From positions 3,410,001 through 3,474,000 of the forward strand of contig WWBZ02000033.1 in NCBI GenBank assembly GCA_011503125.2: a stretch of DNA of 64,000 nucleotides. The letters are read 5' to 3'. Both the position numbers and the translations under genes were made by a program. Shown in pieces: positions 11,401-22,989 of this stretch. The stretch is from Botryosphaeria dothidea. Taxonomy: Eukaryota > Ascomycota > Dothideomycetes > Botryosphaeriales > Botryosphaeriaceae. The first letter of the stretch is position 1; every line of letters begins with the position of its first letter. The notes beneath the pieces are model-generated. The model saw only the letters and a program-made list of their open reading frames with translations. It had not been told where the DNA came from and searched no databases.

Positions 11401-12232
11401 TAGCTGGTCCTGTGAGACAAGACTTTCTTCCTCCCTTGCGGTCTCTTCCTCTTTCTGCGAAGTGCGGGAATGTAAATCATTGTCAGAAGCGCAGGGCGTG
11501 TCAAGCTCAGAAGCCTGTTGAAGGTCGGCAGCTCCGGTAACGAAGGAAGTCAGACCGCGGACCATTTGCTCGGCTTTACGATTGGCTTCGTGGCCACGAG
11601 AAGTCGCCAGATACGAAACAATCACGGCAGCCAGGTCTTGCATCAACAGTAGCTGGGCCGGGTCTAGGCCCTGACGGGGCGCGTCGTCGAAAATACAGAG
11701 GACTCCGATGGTGCATCCGCTAAAACTCTTGAGTGGCACTCCGGCGTAGAAGCGGAGAGCAGGCGGGGCGCGTACAAACGAGCGGGTGGCGAAACGATCG
11801 TCATGATGCAGGTCATTGACGACGAAGGCGGCGGGCTCAAGAGCACACTCGCAGACGCCGCAAGCACGCGGAATAATGGCACTGCCCAGCCACAGGTCGT
11901 CGCTCGGGTTGTGGTGGAGCGGGGTTGTGGTGGTTGCCTCGGCCAGGATGATCTGCGACTGGTCGTCGATCAGTGAGATCAAGGCGCGCTGTGCGTGCAG
12001 GCGGAGTGATGCAAGCTGGGCGAGCGAGGTGAGCACGGCATCGGTCGAGGAACGCGGGACGTGGCTAGGGGGAGGGAGACAGTCTGGAAACTGGCGGATT
12101 TGTTGTGTCAAGTCCGGAATGTCCAGCGAGAGCGGATAGTAGCTGCGAAGACGGTTAGGCGGTGCAGACGAGGGCAGTCACGGAGGCGCACGAGCAGACT
12201 TCGGCAGCGCGGCGAATTCTGGGCGCTGGCAT
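8427..12232 (-). CDS. Hybrid histidine kinase (GAF - HisKA - HATPase - receiver)
   Basis: Predicted 1233 aa from exons 12232-12192, 12142-9548 and 9492-8427. The short first exon is the least certain part; it was chosen because the second exon has no ATG and a CTAAC branch plus CGCAG acceptor precede it. A GAF domain spans about residues 55-195. The H-box is FIESMSHELRSPLHGI, His about 494. The HATPase part has the N-box (RIVMNVFGNALRFT), G1 (VADSGVGMS) and G2 (GTGLGMNIVQ). The C-terminal receiver has VDD (about 1016), phospho-acceptor Asp about 1062 in LMDLSMPVMDG and the conserved Lys about 1216 (TKPI). About 100 disordered residues interrupt the receiver before IIVLTGLGS. Known role of the class: phosphorelay through Ypd1 to Ssk1/Skn7. 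The signal is unknown. The gene is head-to-head with a WC-2-like gene. Confidence 0.9.
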
Positions 12233-12544
12233 TGTGACGGAGAAGGCGACGGCGCAAGGGCGGAAGAGGGAGAAGAGCTGAACAAGGCTTCAGTCTAGGT
12301 ATAAAGCATGCATGCCGTTGTCGTGCGGAGCCATGTCCGGGGAGACAGACGGCACGCACCGCTCCATCAGCCTCAGCGCTGCAGGGACTACGCTAGGTAC
12401 GCGTCCGTCCATTGCCGCCGCTGTCGGGAATGTGACGGTGGAGAGACAGAGAGCGAGAGAGGGGCATAGATGATAAGAAAACCAGTAAGCGCCGAGTGGA
12501 GGCCATTCTTCATTCTTCTCATCCGGCTTACTCTGCTTCTTCCA
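12233..12544. promoter_or_regulatory. Shared divergent promoter, histidine kinase / WC-2-like gene
   Basis: Only about 310 bp separate the two predicted start codons. The right part (12480-12544) is pyrimidine-rich, like a fungal 5' leader. No binding site was proven; the compact head-to-head layout is the evidence for shared control. Confidence 0.45.
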
Positions 12545-13563
12545 ATGTCGCGCACGCCCGCTGGCTCCAATTCGTATATCTTCACTGCTGTGCGCGACAT
12601 GTACTGTGTGCTAGCGAGGAACACGACCATCCTCCACCTCTCGCCCTGCGTCGTCCAGCTGACCGGCCACCACCCCCACGCCCTTATCGGCTGTTCGTTT
12701 TTCGACCTGGTACATGGAGACGACGCTCTCGTTTTTGCCGATGAATTCAGTCAGGCTGCCGCCTTTCCCAACCATGTCTTCCGCTTCTACGCCCGCATCC
12801 GCACCGCCTTTGACAACCCAACCCACGCCGCCTTCGAGCTCCACGGCCATTTTCATCTTGACTGTTCGGGACATCTGCCGGCGTTGGCCAGCGTCAAGGG
12901 CGTTTTCATCTTCGCCGCGAGGCCGGCCTTTCTCTCCAACTCGACACAGATTGATCTATTTCTAGAATTAAAGACCGAGGAAGAAGCACTAAAGCATCAG
13001 ATCGCCGCTCTTCGCGACGAGGACAGTGAGGCTTATGGCAGGGCTGAGGCCAACTTTGCCCATCCCTGTCCCTCCGATGCTGATATTGAACACCAAAAAC
13101 ACTGCACCAGTACTTGCCAGCCAGAGACATTACGCGGTCAGGTTCTCGTTCGAGGCGACGCCAACATCCTTTACTCACCCAAGCCATCCGACAAAGTCTC
13201 AAAACGTCGGAAAGCAACACCACGCACGGAATTCATCTGTGCGTGGTGCAACACGACAAGCGCTCCTGAATGGCGCCGCGGACCCGACGGTCCTAAGACC
13301 CTGTGTAATGCCTGCGGACGTAGGTTCCCAATCTCTTGCGTTCCTTCTCTAGCCGGCTATCTATCTCAGTAGCTGCTAGCAATTCAATCCGGGAAAGCTA
13401 ACACATTCTAGTCAGATATGCCAAAAACCGACACAAGGACGAGTTACCATTCAGACCTCTCCAGCCAGCTAAGAAGCCAAAAAAGACATGTGATGGTAAG
13501 GCCGACACTGCGCCACTCGAGACGACATGTCCATATCGCTACGCTTCATTTCCGGATGAGTAG
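12545..13563 (+). CDS. Short white-collar-2-like PAS-GATA transcription factor
   Basis: Exons 12545-13319 and 13412-13563 give 308 aa; an in-frame ATG at 12470 would add 25 residues that read like translated leader. The PAS domain begins almost at once ([51 protein letters not shown], then GVFIFAARP), matching the WC-2 PAS. A Glu/Lys helix follows ([21 protein letters not shown]), then a basic stretch and a GATA finger with C-x2-C-x18-C-x2-C spacing: [18 protein letters not shown] followed by [12 protein letters not shown], the last Cys pair completed across the intron. WC-2 partners WC-1 in blue-light and clock control. This protein lacks the roughly 150-residue N-terminal region typical of WC-2, so it may be a short paralogue. 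Confidence 0.85.
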
Positions 13564-14269
13564 ATGCTATATAATGATACGAATACTATTAAATGTTGCA
13601 GAAACCCAGAGAATGATGACTGTGCTGATCTGCCTACCTTGAAACATATCGATGGCTGTTTTGTGATATAATTGGCAAATGGGGAGGTTAAAACAAACCA
13701 GAGGTGCTGAGTAAAGCCGGTCGCAAGGTTTGTATTGCCATGGCAAGGCTTCCGATAGGATTGAGAACGAAGATGGGCCTTCGCTCTGACTCATCGACTT
13801 TGTATTTTCATTTCAAACCTTCACGAAATCATGCTGGCGAAAGATGCTTAGGGTAGCGAAACATCCACGGTCTCACTATCGACAACCAATCAGGAGCTCT
13901 CGAGACAGCTCGAGCTGCGCGCGAGTCAGCATTGACTACCTGCCAGAAATCTGTGGTTGCACGGCCGAAGACCACCAGCAGTCCAAACAGCATTGCTCCA
14001 GGCGCGTCGATTGCTGGCTGGAGCATGGCGCTCGATGCAAAGGGCTGAAACGCGTAGGCTACTGAGGTCACATCATTTGCGGGCAAACGGCGCGCCGGTG
14101 CGCCATGCTGTGCTGCCCGTGATCCAATGCGACGCCCGCCGCACAGGGTCCTGCCCAAGCGCGACAGGAAATCCCTCGTCACTCTCCCCGCACCAGCCAT
14201 CCCCCCCAACCAAGTCTCTACCTCTCCCAAAACCCTCAGCGAGCGTCAAAGCCGGAAATTCCACCTGTC
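13564..14269. other. Intergenic region
   Basis: 3' end of the PAS-GATA gene and promoter of the next plus-strand gene. AT-rich on the left; GC-rich with C-runs near 14200. The minus ORF at 13829-14230 has no recognisable features. Nothing else seen. Confidence 0.45.
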
Positions 14270-15366
14270 ATGGCCCCCGATTTGAACTCAGTCCCTCCCT
14301 CGCCGCGTCTGCCACACGCCACCACCCATACCCCCGCGACCGCGCCCTCAAACGGCAGCAGCAACCACCAGAACCCGCCTGCTTCTGCTTCGACCTCCCA
14401 CCCCTCGTCGCGCCGCGCGTCCCAGCTGTCGCCCATGAATCCACCGCCGCTCCCGCTCGGCGCCGCAGCTGCCAACGGCTCTGCGCCCACATCGCAGCCC
14501 CAGCAATCCACATACCAACCATTCCCGCCGCTGAGTCCGCACCTTCCAGGCACTGCTCCGCGTGGAAGCGTGGATGAGGCCGGCGTTCCCATGAGACACC
14601 CACGCCCGTTGACCGCCGCCGAGCTGCATCACGAGCTGGAGCTGGAGCAAGAGGCCGTGGTGGGTGCTCCCCTTCCCCCTTCACTCCTTTCCTCCTCCCT
14701 CCAAAAATCCCCCAAACTCCAGAAAAATTTCCCCGCCCCATAGCTAACCCCTTGCGCCCAACTACCCAGGTCAACCGCCTCACCCGCGAACTCAGCGCCC
14801 TCCGCGCCCACTCCGCCTCCGTCGCCAGCTCCGTCTCGTCCACCAGCACCTCCGCGCACCCGCCCAGCACCTTACTCTTCGAAGCGACCGATCCCTCGGC
14901 CGTCCACGCCGGCGCCCTGACCGGCCCCACACACCCCACGGCGTCGCGCCGCCACCGCAGCTCCAGCAGCGTCAGCCGCGCGTCCCAGCCGCACCGCTGG
15001 TCCATTTCGAGCAGCCAACAACAGCAACAACAACCCCAAGGCGGCGACGGTGCCGGCAGCAGCGTCGTGAGCGGCAGCAGCGTCGTGAGCGGCAGCAGCA
15101 GCACCTACGCGGCCGGCGTGGGCATGGCGAGGAGCCCGAGTTTGGGCGTGGGAACAAGCGCGGCGGCGCGGTTCGAGGAGGCGGCGCTGCATCGCCAGGA
15201 GCTCGAGGAGGCGAAGCGGGAAAATGAATTGCTGAGAAAACGCATCAGGGAGCTGGAGATGGAGTTGAGAGGGAGGAGATCGAGTGGGGGTGCTGCGGCG
15301 ACAGCATCGCCGAGGGAGACAAGTGAGAGTAGGAGTGTTCAAAGAGATGAGGCGGCCGCGTTATAA
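14270..15366 (+). CDS. Disordered coiled-coil protein of unknown function
   Basis: Exons 14270-14659 and 14770-15366 give 328 aa; the intron is GTGGGT...CCAG. The N-terminus MAPDLNSVPPSPR resembles the start of a fungal hypothetical family I have seen before, but no function is known to me. The middle is Ser/Pro/Ala-rich. A helix spans the splice junction (LHHELELEQEAVVNRLTRELSALRA). A near-C-terminal coiled coil lies at about 265-305 (HRQELEEAKRENELLRKRIRELEMEL). Between them are a Gln tract and a tandem duplication, SSVVSGSSVVSG, encoded by two near-identical 18-bp units around 15059-15094. Low complexity suggests a scaffold or regulatory protein; this is inference only. Confidence 0.8.
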
Positions 15367-15925
15367 GATGAGTGGGTTCAGGGCGGGGATGGTTGTGAAG
15401 GGTTCATGCATGGCGTCATGGTATCAGGAAGAAACCTTGCATGGGTTTGTCCGTGAGGGCTCTCGGTTATTTAGTAGCTCGACTGGGAGTCAGACATCAT
15501 TTCTTGACGGCGTTGGGCAAATCTGGGGTTTGCGGGCTGGAATGGTCACGTCGTGCACGGCAGAATAGCTCGGTGTTAGGGGAGTTAGCAGGATTATCTG
15601 ATTTCGTCATTTCAGTTCTGCTGGTGATTCTTTTGTGCGGGCATGAGTGATCGGTATCACATTTTCGAAGTCTTGTAGAAGGCTGTCAGTGTGGCTACAA
15701 GATTGATTCTCAGCATGTACAACATACAGCAACTCTTGGAGGAACAAATAATCAAAGTGAGCGTTTGTACGTTTCGGGTCACTAGTTTCTAGCTTGTCAT
15801 ATCTGATACACATGATTTAACATTTCCCTCACACTAGCTATAGTTCAGTGGTTGCGCTGTCATCTCATCTTTGTCTATTCACTCAAACCAGAAAATTAGA
15901 TTATGGCCTAAAACAGCATTCTTGG
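15367..15925. other. Convergent intergenic region
   Basis: Between the 3' end of the coiled-coil gene and the 3' remnant of the NLR-like pseudogene. Base composition becomes AT-rich past 15800. No gene or repeat recognised. Confidence 0.45.
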
Positions 15926-18900
15926 CTAACCGTTGAAGATGCTTGCATAAGTTCGAACCTCTGAAATACGCGTCTCGTCATCTCGGTGGATCTCCTTTCC
16001 CATCAACACTCGCAGATTCCTCGTCGAGTATGGGTGGCTCAGGTCTTCCGGGAAGTGACCTGCGTAGAGATCTCGGAGCTCTTCTTCCTCTCCATCGAGT
16101 AGGTATTGTTTCATGTATGAGTTGAATTTCCATCCTCCGGCCGGCGAGCAATTGAGCAAAGGCTCATCTGCGAAAAAAATCTGCCACTGTTCATCAGATT
16201 TTTTGTGCCGGAAGGCGCAAAGGAAAACTAAAAATGAAGCTGAATGATGTCCATCTTTTCTTCGACCCCAGGAGAGTGAGAATTCCCTGATCACAGCTTT
16301 GCTTAATGACTTCTTTTGTCCATTTCTCCCAGAAGCCTTTTAGCCAGAGAGTCATCCATTGTCACGTTCCTGCGCAGGTCTGCGCCATGCTCCAGCATAA
16401 GCAAGATGCATTCCCCAGAGTGCAAACCAGGTATGCAACGGTGAAGGTACCAATGCCACACAGACCTGCCCCGCCAGTTCTGATTCGGATCTGCAGTAGA
16501 TTCGAGTAGTTCCTGTACAACGTCCAAAAAGACATTGTTGTAATTGAAACATAACATCAGATCCAGCAACGGCCTTGACCTTGGGCCGACACGTCCGTTG
16601 ATCAGAAAAGCTCCAGGACCTGTTCTCGTTTGCATGTATCCCAGACCCAGCTTGTGTCTGGTGAGACGCAAGGCCAGGGCTTCTTCGATATTTAAGTGAT
16701 TCCCAAAGAAAATAATATTTTATCCTTCATATCAGGAGCTGATCAGGCTGACGATGTAGCGCATTTCGTCAAATATGCCGAAACATAGCTGCGGGCGGTA
16801 ATGAGGGCCAGGAACTCCAAATGTCTTGACAGAATGAGATGAAATATTCATAAAAGACTAAAATCAAGGAATCCGAGGCCGAAAAGGAGTTTTGGCCCGG
16901 AAGAGTGACATCAGATTGGCTCGGATGACACGCAGATGAGTTTCGACTCTGCCTGCTGCTAAGTTCTGCAGCTTTGGATTAGCCCATATGTCCCTGTTCA
17001 AGAACTCCTGTACGGTCTCATGAATAAATCGATACGACCGGTAGTTTACATGCTCATAGGCTTCGGCCAGACCAGCACAGCAGCTTCTCACTCGTCCTTT
17101 GAAGCGGTCAATACGCCTGCCGAACTCCTTCTCGAGTAGAAGACGTGGGTACAGGTCTCTCATGGAGTCAATCGAGAATTCTCCTCCGTCGCCTAGCTGC
17201 TCAGCAATTTCGAGACTCAGAGCTGGCAATGGGAGCCCTTCTTGACATGTGAGGATATGGAAAAGGATCCGAATACCCTCTCCTCTATCCTCTGGAGCTA
17301 CGTCGTCCAGCAGCATAAGAGCGTATAGTCCAGTAGGCCCACCCAATTCATCGGGGACCCTCTGGAGCTCCGCTTCGATAGAAGCAAAGTTGTCTCGGGT
17401 TCGAAGTCTTTGAAGCTGTTGTCTTTGAAGGATTCTGTCAATGACGAGTCGCACCCAGAGAAAGACACCGTTGGCTTTGTCTTGGATGATTCTTTTGATT
17501 TCCTCTTTCGCATTGGGTTCTTCAAGAAGTCCCAATTGCGCATCTCTTTACGCAAGCCGATCCTCGATGAACTTCCGCATGTCGTTCTTCGTGAGCTCAT
17601 GTATGTAGAAGTGAGGGAATGCTTTGAGCTCATCTTCAAATACAACTAGCGGACGGCTAGCGCGGCAGAATTTGACTCCCGGATATTTCTTTGTGTCGAG
17701 AAAGAATTCTACAATCTCTTCAAAGCCTTTTTGTTGTTTCGAATATTTACGGTGTTCACGATGTGGGTCGGAAGAGTAAGCTGGAATATTGTATTCGTCA
17801 AGACTATCAATGATGAAGCAGATCTTGATACCTGGTGGCTTATGTTCAAGACACGCACGGAAGGCTTTTCGGAGGGTTCTCCAGCTCCAAGATTAAACCA
17901 CTGTGTACTCGTTGATAATCCACATAAAGGCCGGGGAAGCCTTGAGGAGCTGAATGAGTAAGGTCTGCAAAAGCCCTTCTCCGGACTTCTGCAGAGCCGA
18001 CGGCGCACGGTTGACGATAAAGAATTTTGCCCTGATTAATTGACAATTTCCAGCCCAGCAACGTAGATTTCTGTCAAACTCGGGATGCGTGAAAATAAAC
18101 TTCATGAGAGTGGACTTTCCAGATCCGGCTTTGCCAGTGATCCGGTAGAATGGTGCCGAAGAACGAAGCCAGGGAACGAACGTTGCAGGTCCATTGCCCT
18201 CCAGTGATTCACTCTGTGACGAGGCTTCGAAGAGCCATTGGAATGTATTCCAGTGTGCATCTGTAACTGCATCTTCTTCGAAGTTCATGCCATCAAATTC
18301 CAAGCTTTTGATCAATTCTGTTCGGGCTGTGTGCAAGCATCAGTCCCGCATGGTCTTGTCAAAGTGGAGTGTTATTTGCAGAAAGACATGATTTGAAACA
18401 CTTGCAAACTGTTTATGAAGGGTCAAGTCAGTGTTTGATATCGGGCATACCTATTTCTCTTTCTTCTTCCTGCGCCATTTCCACCAGCTGCACTTGTTCG
18501 GCCGACGCCGCCACCTGCTCTTCCGCGCGATGAACGTAATCTTTTAAGCGGTCGAGAACACGCTGAAACCCAAGCTGTAAAACGTTGGAGAGTTTGCACA
18601 TGTCCGAATGAGAAGCTCGAATTCCGATGCGCTCGATACCGAAACCGTCGATGGAAGCGGAATGTTCAGGAACAATCTAGCTATAAGTCAGCAAAAAAAA
18701 AATTACTCCCCCTTTGTAGTTTCGCGTAAAGAAGTGTGTCAAGAAGCGGGTGGACTAGTAGTCTTACCACATCCAAGTTTACGCTCAGGATTTTACGGAA
18801 CGAAGTCGGCATCTCTTCGTAGAAACAGGCGATGAGTATATTGCTGGAAACTGAAGCAAAAGCCTGTCTTTATTGCTCCAAAACGTCTGATTCTCGAGAC

Positions 18901-19694
18901 AAGGCCTGAATGAGCTTGCTATTCGGCTGACGCAATGACACTTTGGTAATATTCGCTACCATTTGACCTAGCTCTGCTTTGTCGCTGCCTCTGTGAGGAG
19001 TTCCAAGGAAAATCTATCTTAAAGTCAGTACAGGCCTCGATTTTTGCTACGGTTGCCACCGACCAATGCTTCGGTATGCTGATAGATCAGACCGAGTCTT
19101 TCATTTTCCTAATTGTGAAAATATTGCGCCGAACGGATGAAGGCTTGCTTAACGACAAGGCCACCAAGGCTATGGCCCACGAATATCAAGGCTCTATCCT
19201 TCTCAGCGGGACCGCGCTTGCTTGCGATGTCTCGAAGCAGATTTTCGCCGTGACCGAAAATGCTGGCCTGGCTTACTGAGCCGCCGAAATTCGTCACGGA
19301 CGAGTCATAACCTCATGTGAATATCCGGACATTCGGGAGCTCTTGAGGGAGAAGATCGCGTGGCCAGCAGACCCCATCTACAAAAGCATAAGCTGTTTTT
19401 CTTGGACCTCAGGGGACTGCAATGTCAATACCTTTGGACCAGGTCTTGATGGCATCTCCTCTTAGGCCGTGTACAAACCAAACACTGCCTCTGTCAGCAC
19501 AGGTACGCATTCAGACTCGAAAAATCCGTCCGAACGTGCGCAAGTGTTACGCAAGGTTGGTGACGTCTAAGTTTGGATGACTCTTGCAACTGCATTTGTG
19601 CCTGCCGTTGAAACATGAACCAGTCTTGTGAGAAGACTTACCCAGCGACGGCGTCCACCCCATCAGCGAGAGGAATGGGCCCCTCGTTCGCCAT
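15926..19694 (-). pseudogene. Decayed NLR/STAND gene: esterase-like + NACHT + probable ankyrin-type tail
   Basis: Read on the minus strand, a plausible original ATG lies at 19694 (MANEGPIPLADG, then GTAAGT). Next come pieces of a serine-hydrolase domain (VHGLRGD, GHSLGGLVVKQAF, FLGTPHRGSDKAELG) and a helical linker. A NACHT domain has Walker A ITGKAGSGKSTLMKF (about 18150-18110) and Walker B KICFIIDSLDEY (about 17820-17785), followed by KANGVFLWVRLVID and a winged-helix-like part. Fragments to 15926 include MLEHGADLRRNV, which looks ankyrin-like. Frame is largely kept, but in-frame stops interrupt conserved parts: TGA 19315-19313, TAG 19111-19109, TAA 18872-18870, TAA 17895-17893 and TAA 17550-17548. 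Another apparent stop near 19410 lies in a normal intron. In fungi this architecture belongs to NLR-like proteins of heterokaryon incompatibility and innate immunity. The copy here cannot make a full protein. Confidence 0.8.
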
Positions 19695-20398
19695 CTCGAG
19701 AGATGTGAGTCGGGAGATAAACAGCCTTCGTGTATGACACCAGCATGAAAGACGAAGTCACAAGTCAAGACAACCGAAATATTCTGAAGAGGGGTGGGAT
19801 GTGCTATGTCAGCCGATACTCAGCTTCTGAATGATGTTACACAGCATATCTCACCGATTCTCTGATAGGTTGGAGAAGGCCAGGCGCAACTTCTTAAGCA
19901 TGTGAGCCTTGGCTGATCAGTGACAGGTTCTGTGATCAGACAGAATAAAAGTAGAACAGAAATATGAAGTTTAGCGTCATCAAAAGTCTTCGAATTCTCA
20001 ACAAGCATGACGCTGCCGACTAGTAACATCAAACAAGGCCGTAAGGACGGCAAAACAGGACGAAAAGATACAAGATGGGATCTCCTGTACGCACAATACG
20101 CCATAAGCCATGCCATGATGCACCGCTCGTCTTTTTTTGAGTTGGAACCCCCCAGTCGCCATGATGAGCCTTGAGAAACCCCAACCCAAGTAAACCCAAA
20201 CCTTCATATCCTACAAACAAATAAAAAAATTTCAAGAAAGGAACAAACGAAGCTCGAGCCCGCGTAATTGAGAATTGGAATGGGAGAGGAAAATGAACAC
20301 GGTACTCATTTATTAAAATACGGAATATCTTTCAGGAACGGCGGTTGCTCCCAAAGGTTCTGATGGCTTTTTACGCTGTGGACGGATGGAGGAAATGT
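19695..20398. other. Intergenic region
   Basis: Between the 5' end of the pseudogene and the 3' end of GDT1. Short ORFs lack coding character. An A-rich patch near 20218-20230 may belong to the GDT1 3' UTR. Nothing else seen. Confidence 0.45.
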
Positions 20399-22092
20399 CT
20401 AGTCCGTGTACATAGCCTCGAAGAGGTAGATAACACCGAATACCAAGAACGCGATAGCGCCGCCGAGAGTGACTATGCTCTTGTTAGCAAAGAGCCCAGA
20501 GAACAAATAAATACAGAACAGGATTTGAACTTACCGACGCGCATGCTGACCTTCCCCGCAATAGCCCTGCCACCGATGACAGCAGCGCCAGTGCAAAGTC
20601 CATGGCCAACTACGGCGCCTGCAGTGACCCACCAATAATCCTGACCAGCAGCCATAGCAATCGTAGCGATCTGGCTTCTGTCACCCCATTCGCCAAGGAA
20701 AGTCATGACAAAGGTCTGGACCCAAGCTGGGCTGAGAAGCAGAGAGAACAGATTGTTCAGACCGCTCAGCATACTAGAAAGAGAGGCGCCACCAACAGGA
20801 GAAGGAGAACGAGCCGGCGAGGAAGACGGGCTACGGTGAGTCGGTAGACGGCTGTTCGACCGCGACCGACGACCGCGGGTGCCGGCCTCGAGAGCATATG
20901 GTGAAATGGACGAACGGCGCCTCTTCCCAATGGTGTGCTCCTTCTCTTCCAGTTCTGCCTCAACCTCCTTCATTTCCTCGCCAACACCCTCATCGGGGCT
21001 CATAGCGAGACCTTCACGGAGCAGTTTGGCGCCGAAAACGAAGAAGAGAAGAGCAGCAGCGAAGCTGGTCAGCCTCTTAGGAAGAAGAGTGGGAACAGCG
21101 TGACCAAGGACGGCGGAGAGTACGGTCATGGTAATGAGAGCGGCGAAGGCGGCAGTGAAAACAACAACGCGAGGGTGACGCATGGCCATAAGTGCGGCAA
21201 CAAGGAAGGTCTTGTCGCCAATTTCAGAGAAGATGATCATCATGAAGGACAGCACGAACGAATGGAATGGCTGGATAATGCCCTCATCGTCTTCGTCATC
21301 GGTGGTAGTCGTGGAAGTCTTGGTGGAGGAAGACTTGGAAGAATCATAAGAATCCTTGGGCATGCTTGGAATGACGGGCCTAGACGGGTTGCTTTCCCCG
21401 TGTGGCGTATCCGGGAGGTCTGTGGGTTTCTGGGGTAGCACGTAGTTAGCTTAATTGCACGTAACTTGGGACCCAGCGCAGGGGTGATCGGGGCCACCTA
21501 CCGCCAAACCAGCGGCACCCTTCGCCTTTTCAGAGGTTGACAGACCGTCGTCGTCGCTGTCATCCGCACTGTCCACACCCATACGTTCTTGCTCATCGCT
21601 GGACAACGGGCGCTCCTCGTCCGGCGACATGGGGACCTTTCCAAGCTTCTCGCCCTTTTCCTCTTCCAATGCTTTGTGTTGCTTGGTCCTCTGCGTTACT
21701 CCGCCCTCGGTGCCTGTAGTGCCCTTCTTCGGCAAAGCGCGATCCGGGTCATCCATGACGCCGATATCCTTGTCCGAGGAGGCCTTCTTCTGATCTTCTG
21801 TAATTGTGTCCGCAAGCGATTCGTGAGCCGTAGACTTGGTGCTGTCGGAGCCCTTCGCAGGCTTCTCTATGGGCGTATTCTCCAAAACGAAAGGGCCCGC
21901 GTGAGGCTTGCCGTCGAGCCCGTCCACAGGTGCGTCCTTGGTGCCGACATCGAGCTTATTCGTAGCGACGGCGGCGGCCTTTTGGGAGTCGCGCACTTTC
22001 TGGACGCCATTTCCATCCACGTCCACAACTACCGCGGAAGCAAGCACCGGGAGAAGCAGCAGGGCTGCGATTTTCTGCTTCCTGAGAATCAT
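20399..22092 (-). CDS. GDT1: GDT1-type Ca/Mn transporter (UPF0016)
   Basis: Exons 22092-21502, 21429-20535 and 20472-20399 give 519 aa. Introns: 21501-21430 (GTAGGT...CCAG) and 20534-20473 (GTAAGT...TAG). The start MILRKQKIAALLLLPVLASA gives a signal peptide; a longer upstream in-frame ORF reads like leader. A Lys/Asp/Glu-rich luminal-type region (about 25-235) precedes the transmembrane core. The two family signatures E-x-G-D-(K/R)-(T/S) are present: EIGDKT (about 266) and EWGDRS (about 444), each opening a set of membrane segments, separated by a basic Ser/Arg-rich loop. The protein ends in a hydrophobic helix and EAMYTD. GDT1/TMEM165 proteins exchange Mn2+/Ca2+ for H+ in the Golgi and support glycosylation. 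The long N-terminal region exceeds yeast Gdt1. Confidence 0.93.
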
Positions 22093-22989
22093 ATTTTCCA
22101 GAATGAACAGGTGGCGAGAAGGGAAGGGCTTTCGAAAGGGGGAGCTGAGAAGAGCCGTTCGTCGCTGACGTAGGGCTGCGCGCGGCTTGGCGACGAAGGG
22201 AGAGGTGTCGCAGGCGTTGTGAATACGAAGGAGCGGACGTCGGCGGCCGGGAGAAGCAAGTGGCGCGACGGAGAAACGGGGGGTCAGGAAGGGAAGCGCG
22301 GGGCTTGGTGATGGTGGTGCATTTGCTCGGTTGGGAGAGAGACTAGGTGGCTTCGGCGTGGAGCAGGAGAAAGTCGCCCTGGGCCAGGATGATGAGGCGG
22401 TGCAGGGGCTACGTAAGTTTGAAGCGCGCTGCGCAAGGGGCTGGAGGCAGCAAACAAGACGCTTGTCCAGTTTCGTGCGGCGCGTCTGTCCCGCGAATTG
22501 CACACGCTGCAATTGGGCCGTGGACGCAATTGGCAAGGGGATTGATTGATGCGCGAGCTCTGCGTGTGCGAAGGCGCTTGCGCCTCCAGACCCGAGTCCG
22601 CGACGCGAGCAATCCAAGTGTCAAATCTCCCGCGCGACGGTTGCACGATCGCCGGGCGAGACGGCACTGATCGCCGCAAGGATTTCTGTTTTCGTCGCGC
22701 ACAGCCAGGTCCTGATGCTGAGTGCAATGTTTGGCATCATTTTGTGCCTGAGGCAGAAAATACCATCACGTGCATACGTGCCCCTGCCAACCCTAACCCT
22801 ATTTTTCGCTGCTCGAGCTGCGCTTCTTCTTACCAGCGACGCGAACTCCCGACACCCCTCTTCGTCTGCATCTCATCATACCTGAGCTCCTGCGCATCGC
22901 GGCCATCGCCTCGCAGGACGCATCTTGCTGAAAACCGCCTCTTCGACGACTCGCGCGCCCGTTGATTCGCTCGCGCCGGTCCGACGACC
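22093..22989. promoter_or_regulatory. Divergent promoter, GDT1 / telobox gene
   Basis: About 900 bp. It contains a CACGTG E-box palindrome at 22767-22772 and, next to it, a double telomere-type motif at 22789-22801. The left part (22100-22720) is GC-rich and pyrimidine/purine skewed, probably the GDT1 leader. Confidence 0.55.
22789..22801 (-). repeat. Two telomere-type units (AACCCTAACCCTA)
   Basis: Two adjacent copies of the TTAGGG unit, read on the minus strand, about 190 bp upstream of the telobox gene start. This is the kind of site bound by Tbf1/TRF-type telobox proteins. Confidence 0.8.

Noticed and set aside
12470..12544. N-terminal extension of the WC-2-like protein
   Set aside because: In-frame ATG at 12470, but the added 25 residues are translated pyrimidine-rich leader; start placed at 12545.
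19409..19411. Apparent TGA stop in the NLR-like pseudogene
   Set aside because: Falls inside a well-formed intron (GTATTG...TTGTAG) whose removal gives a good hydrolase reading; not counted as a lesion.
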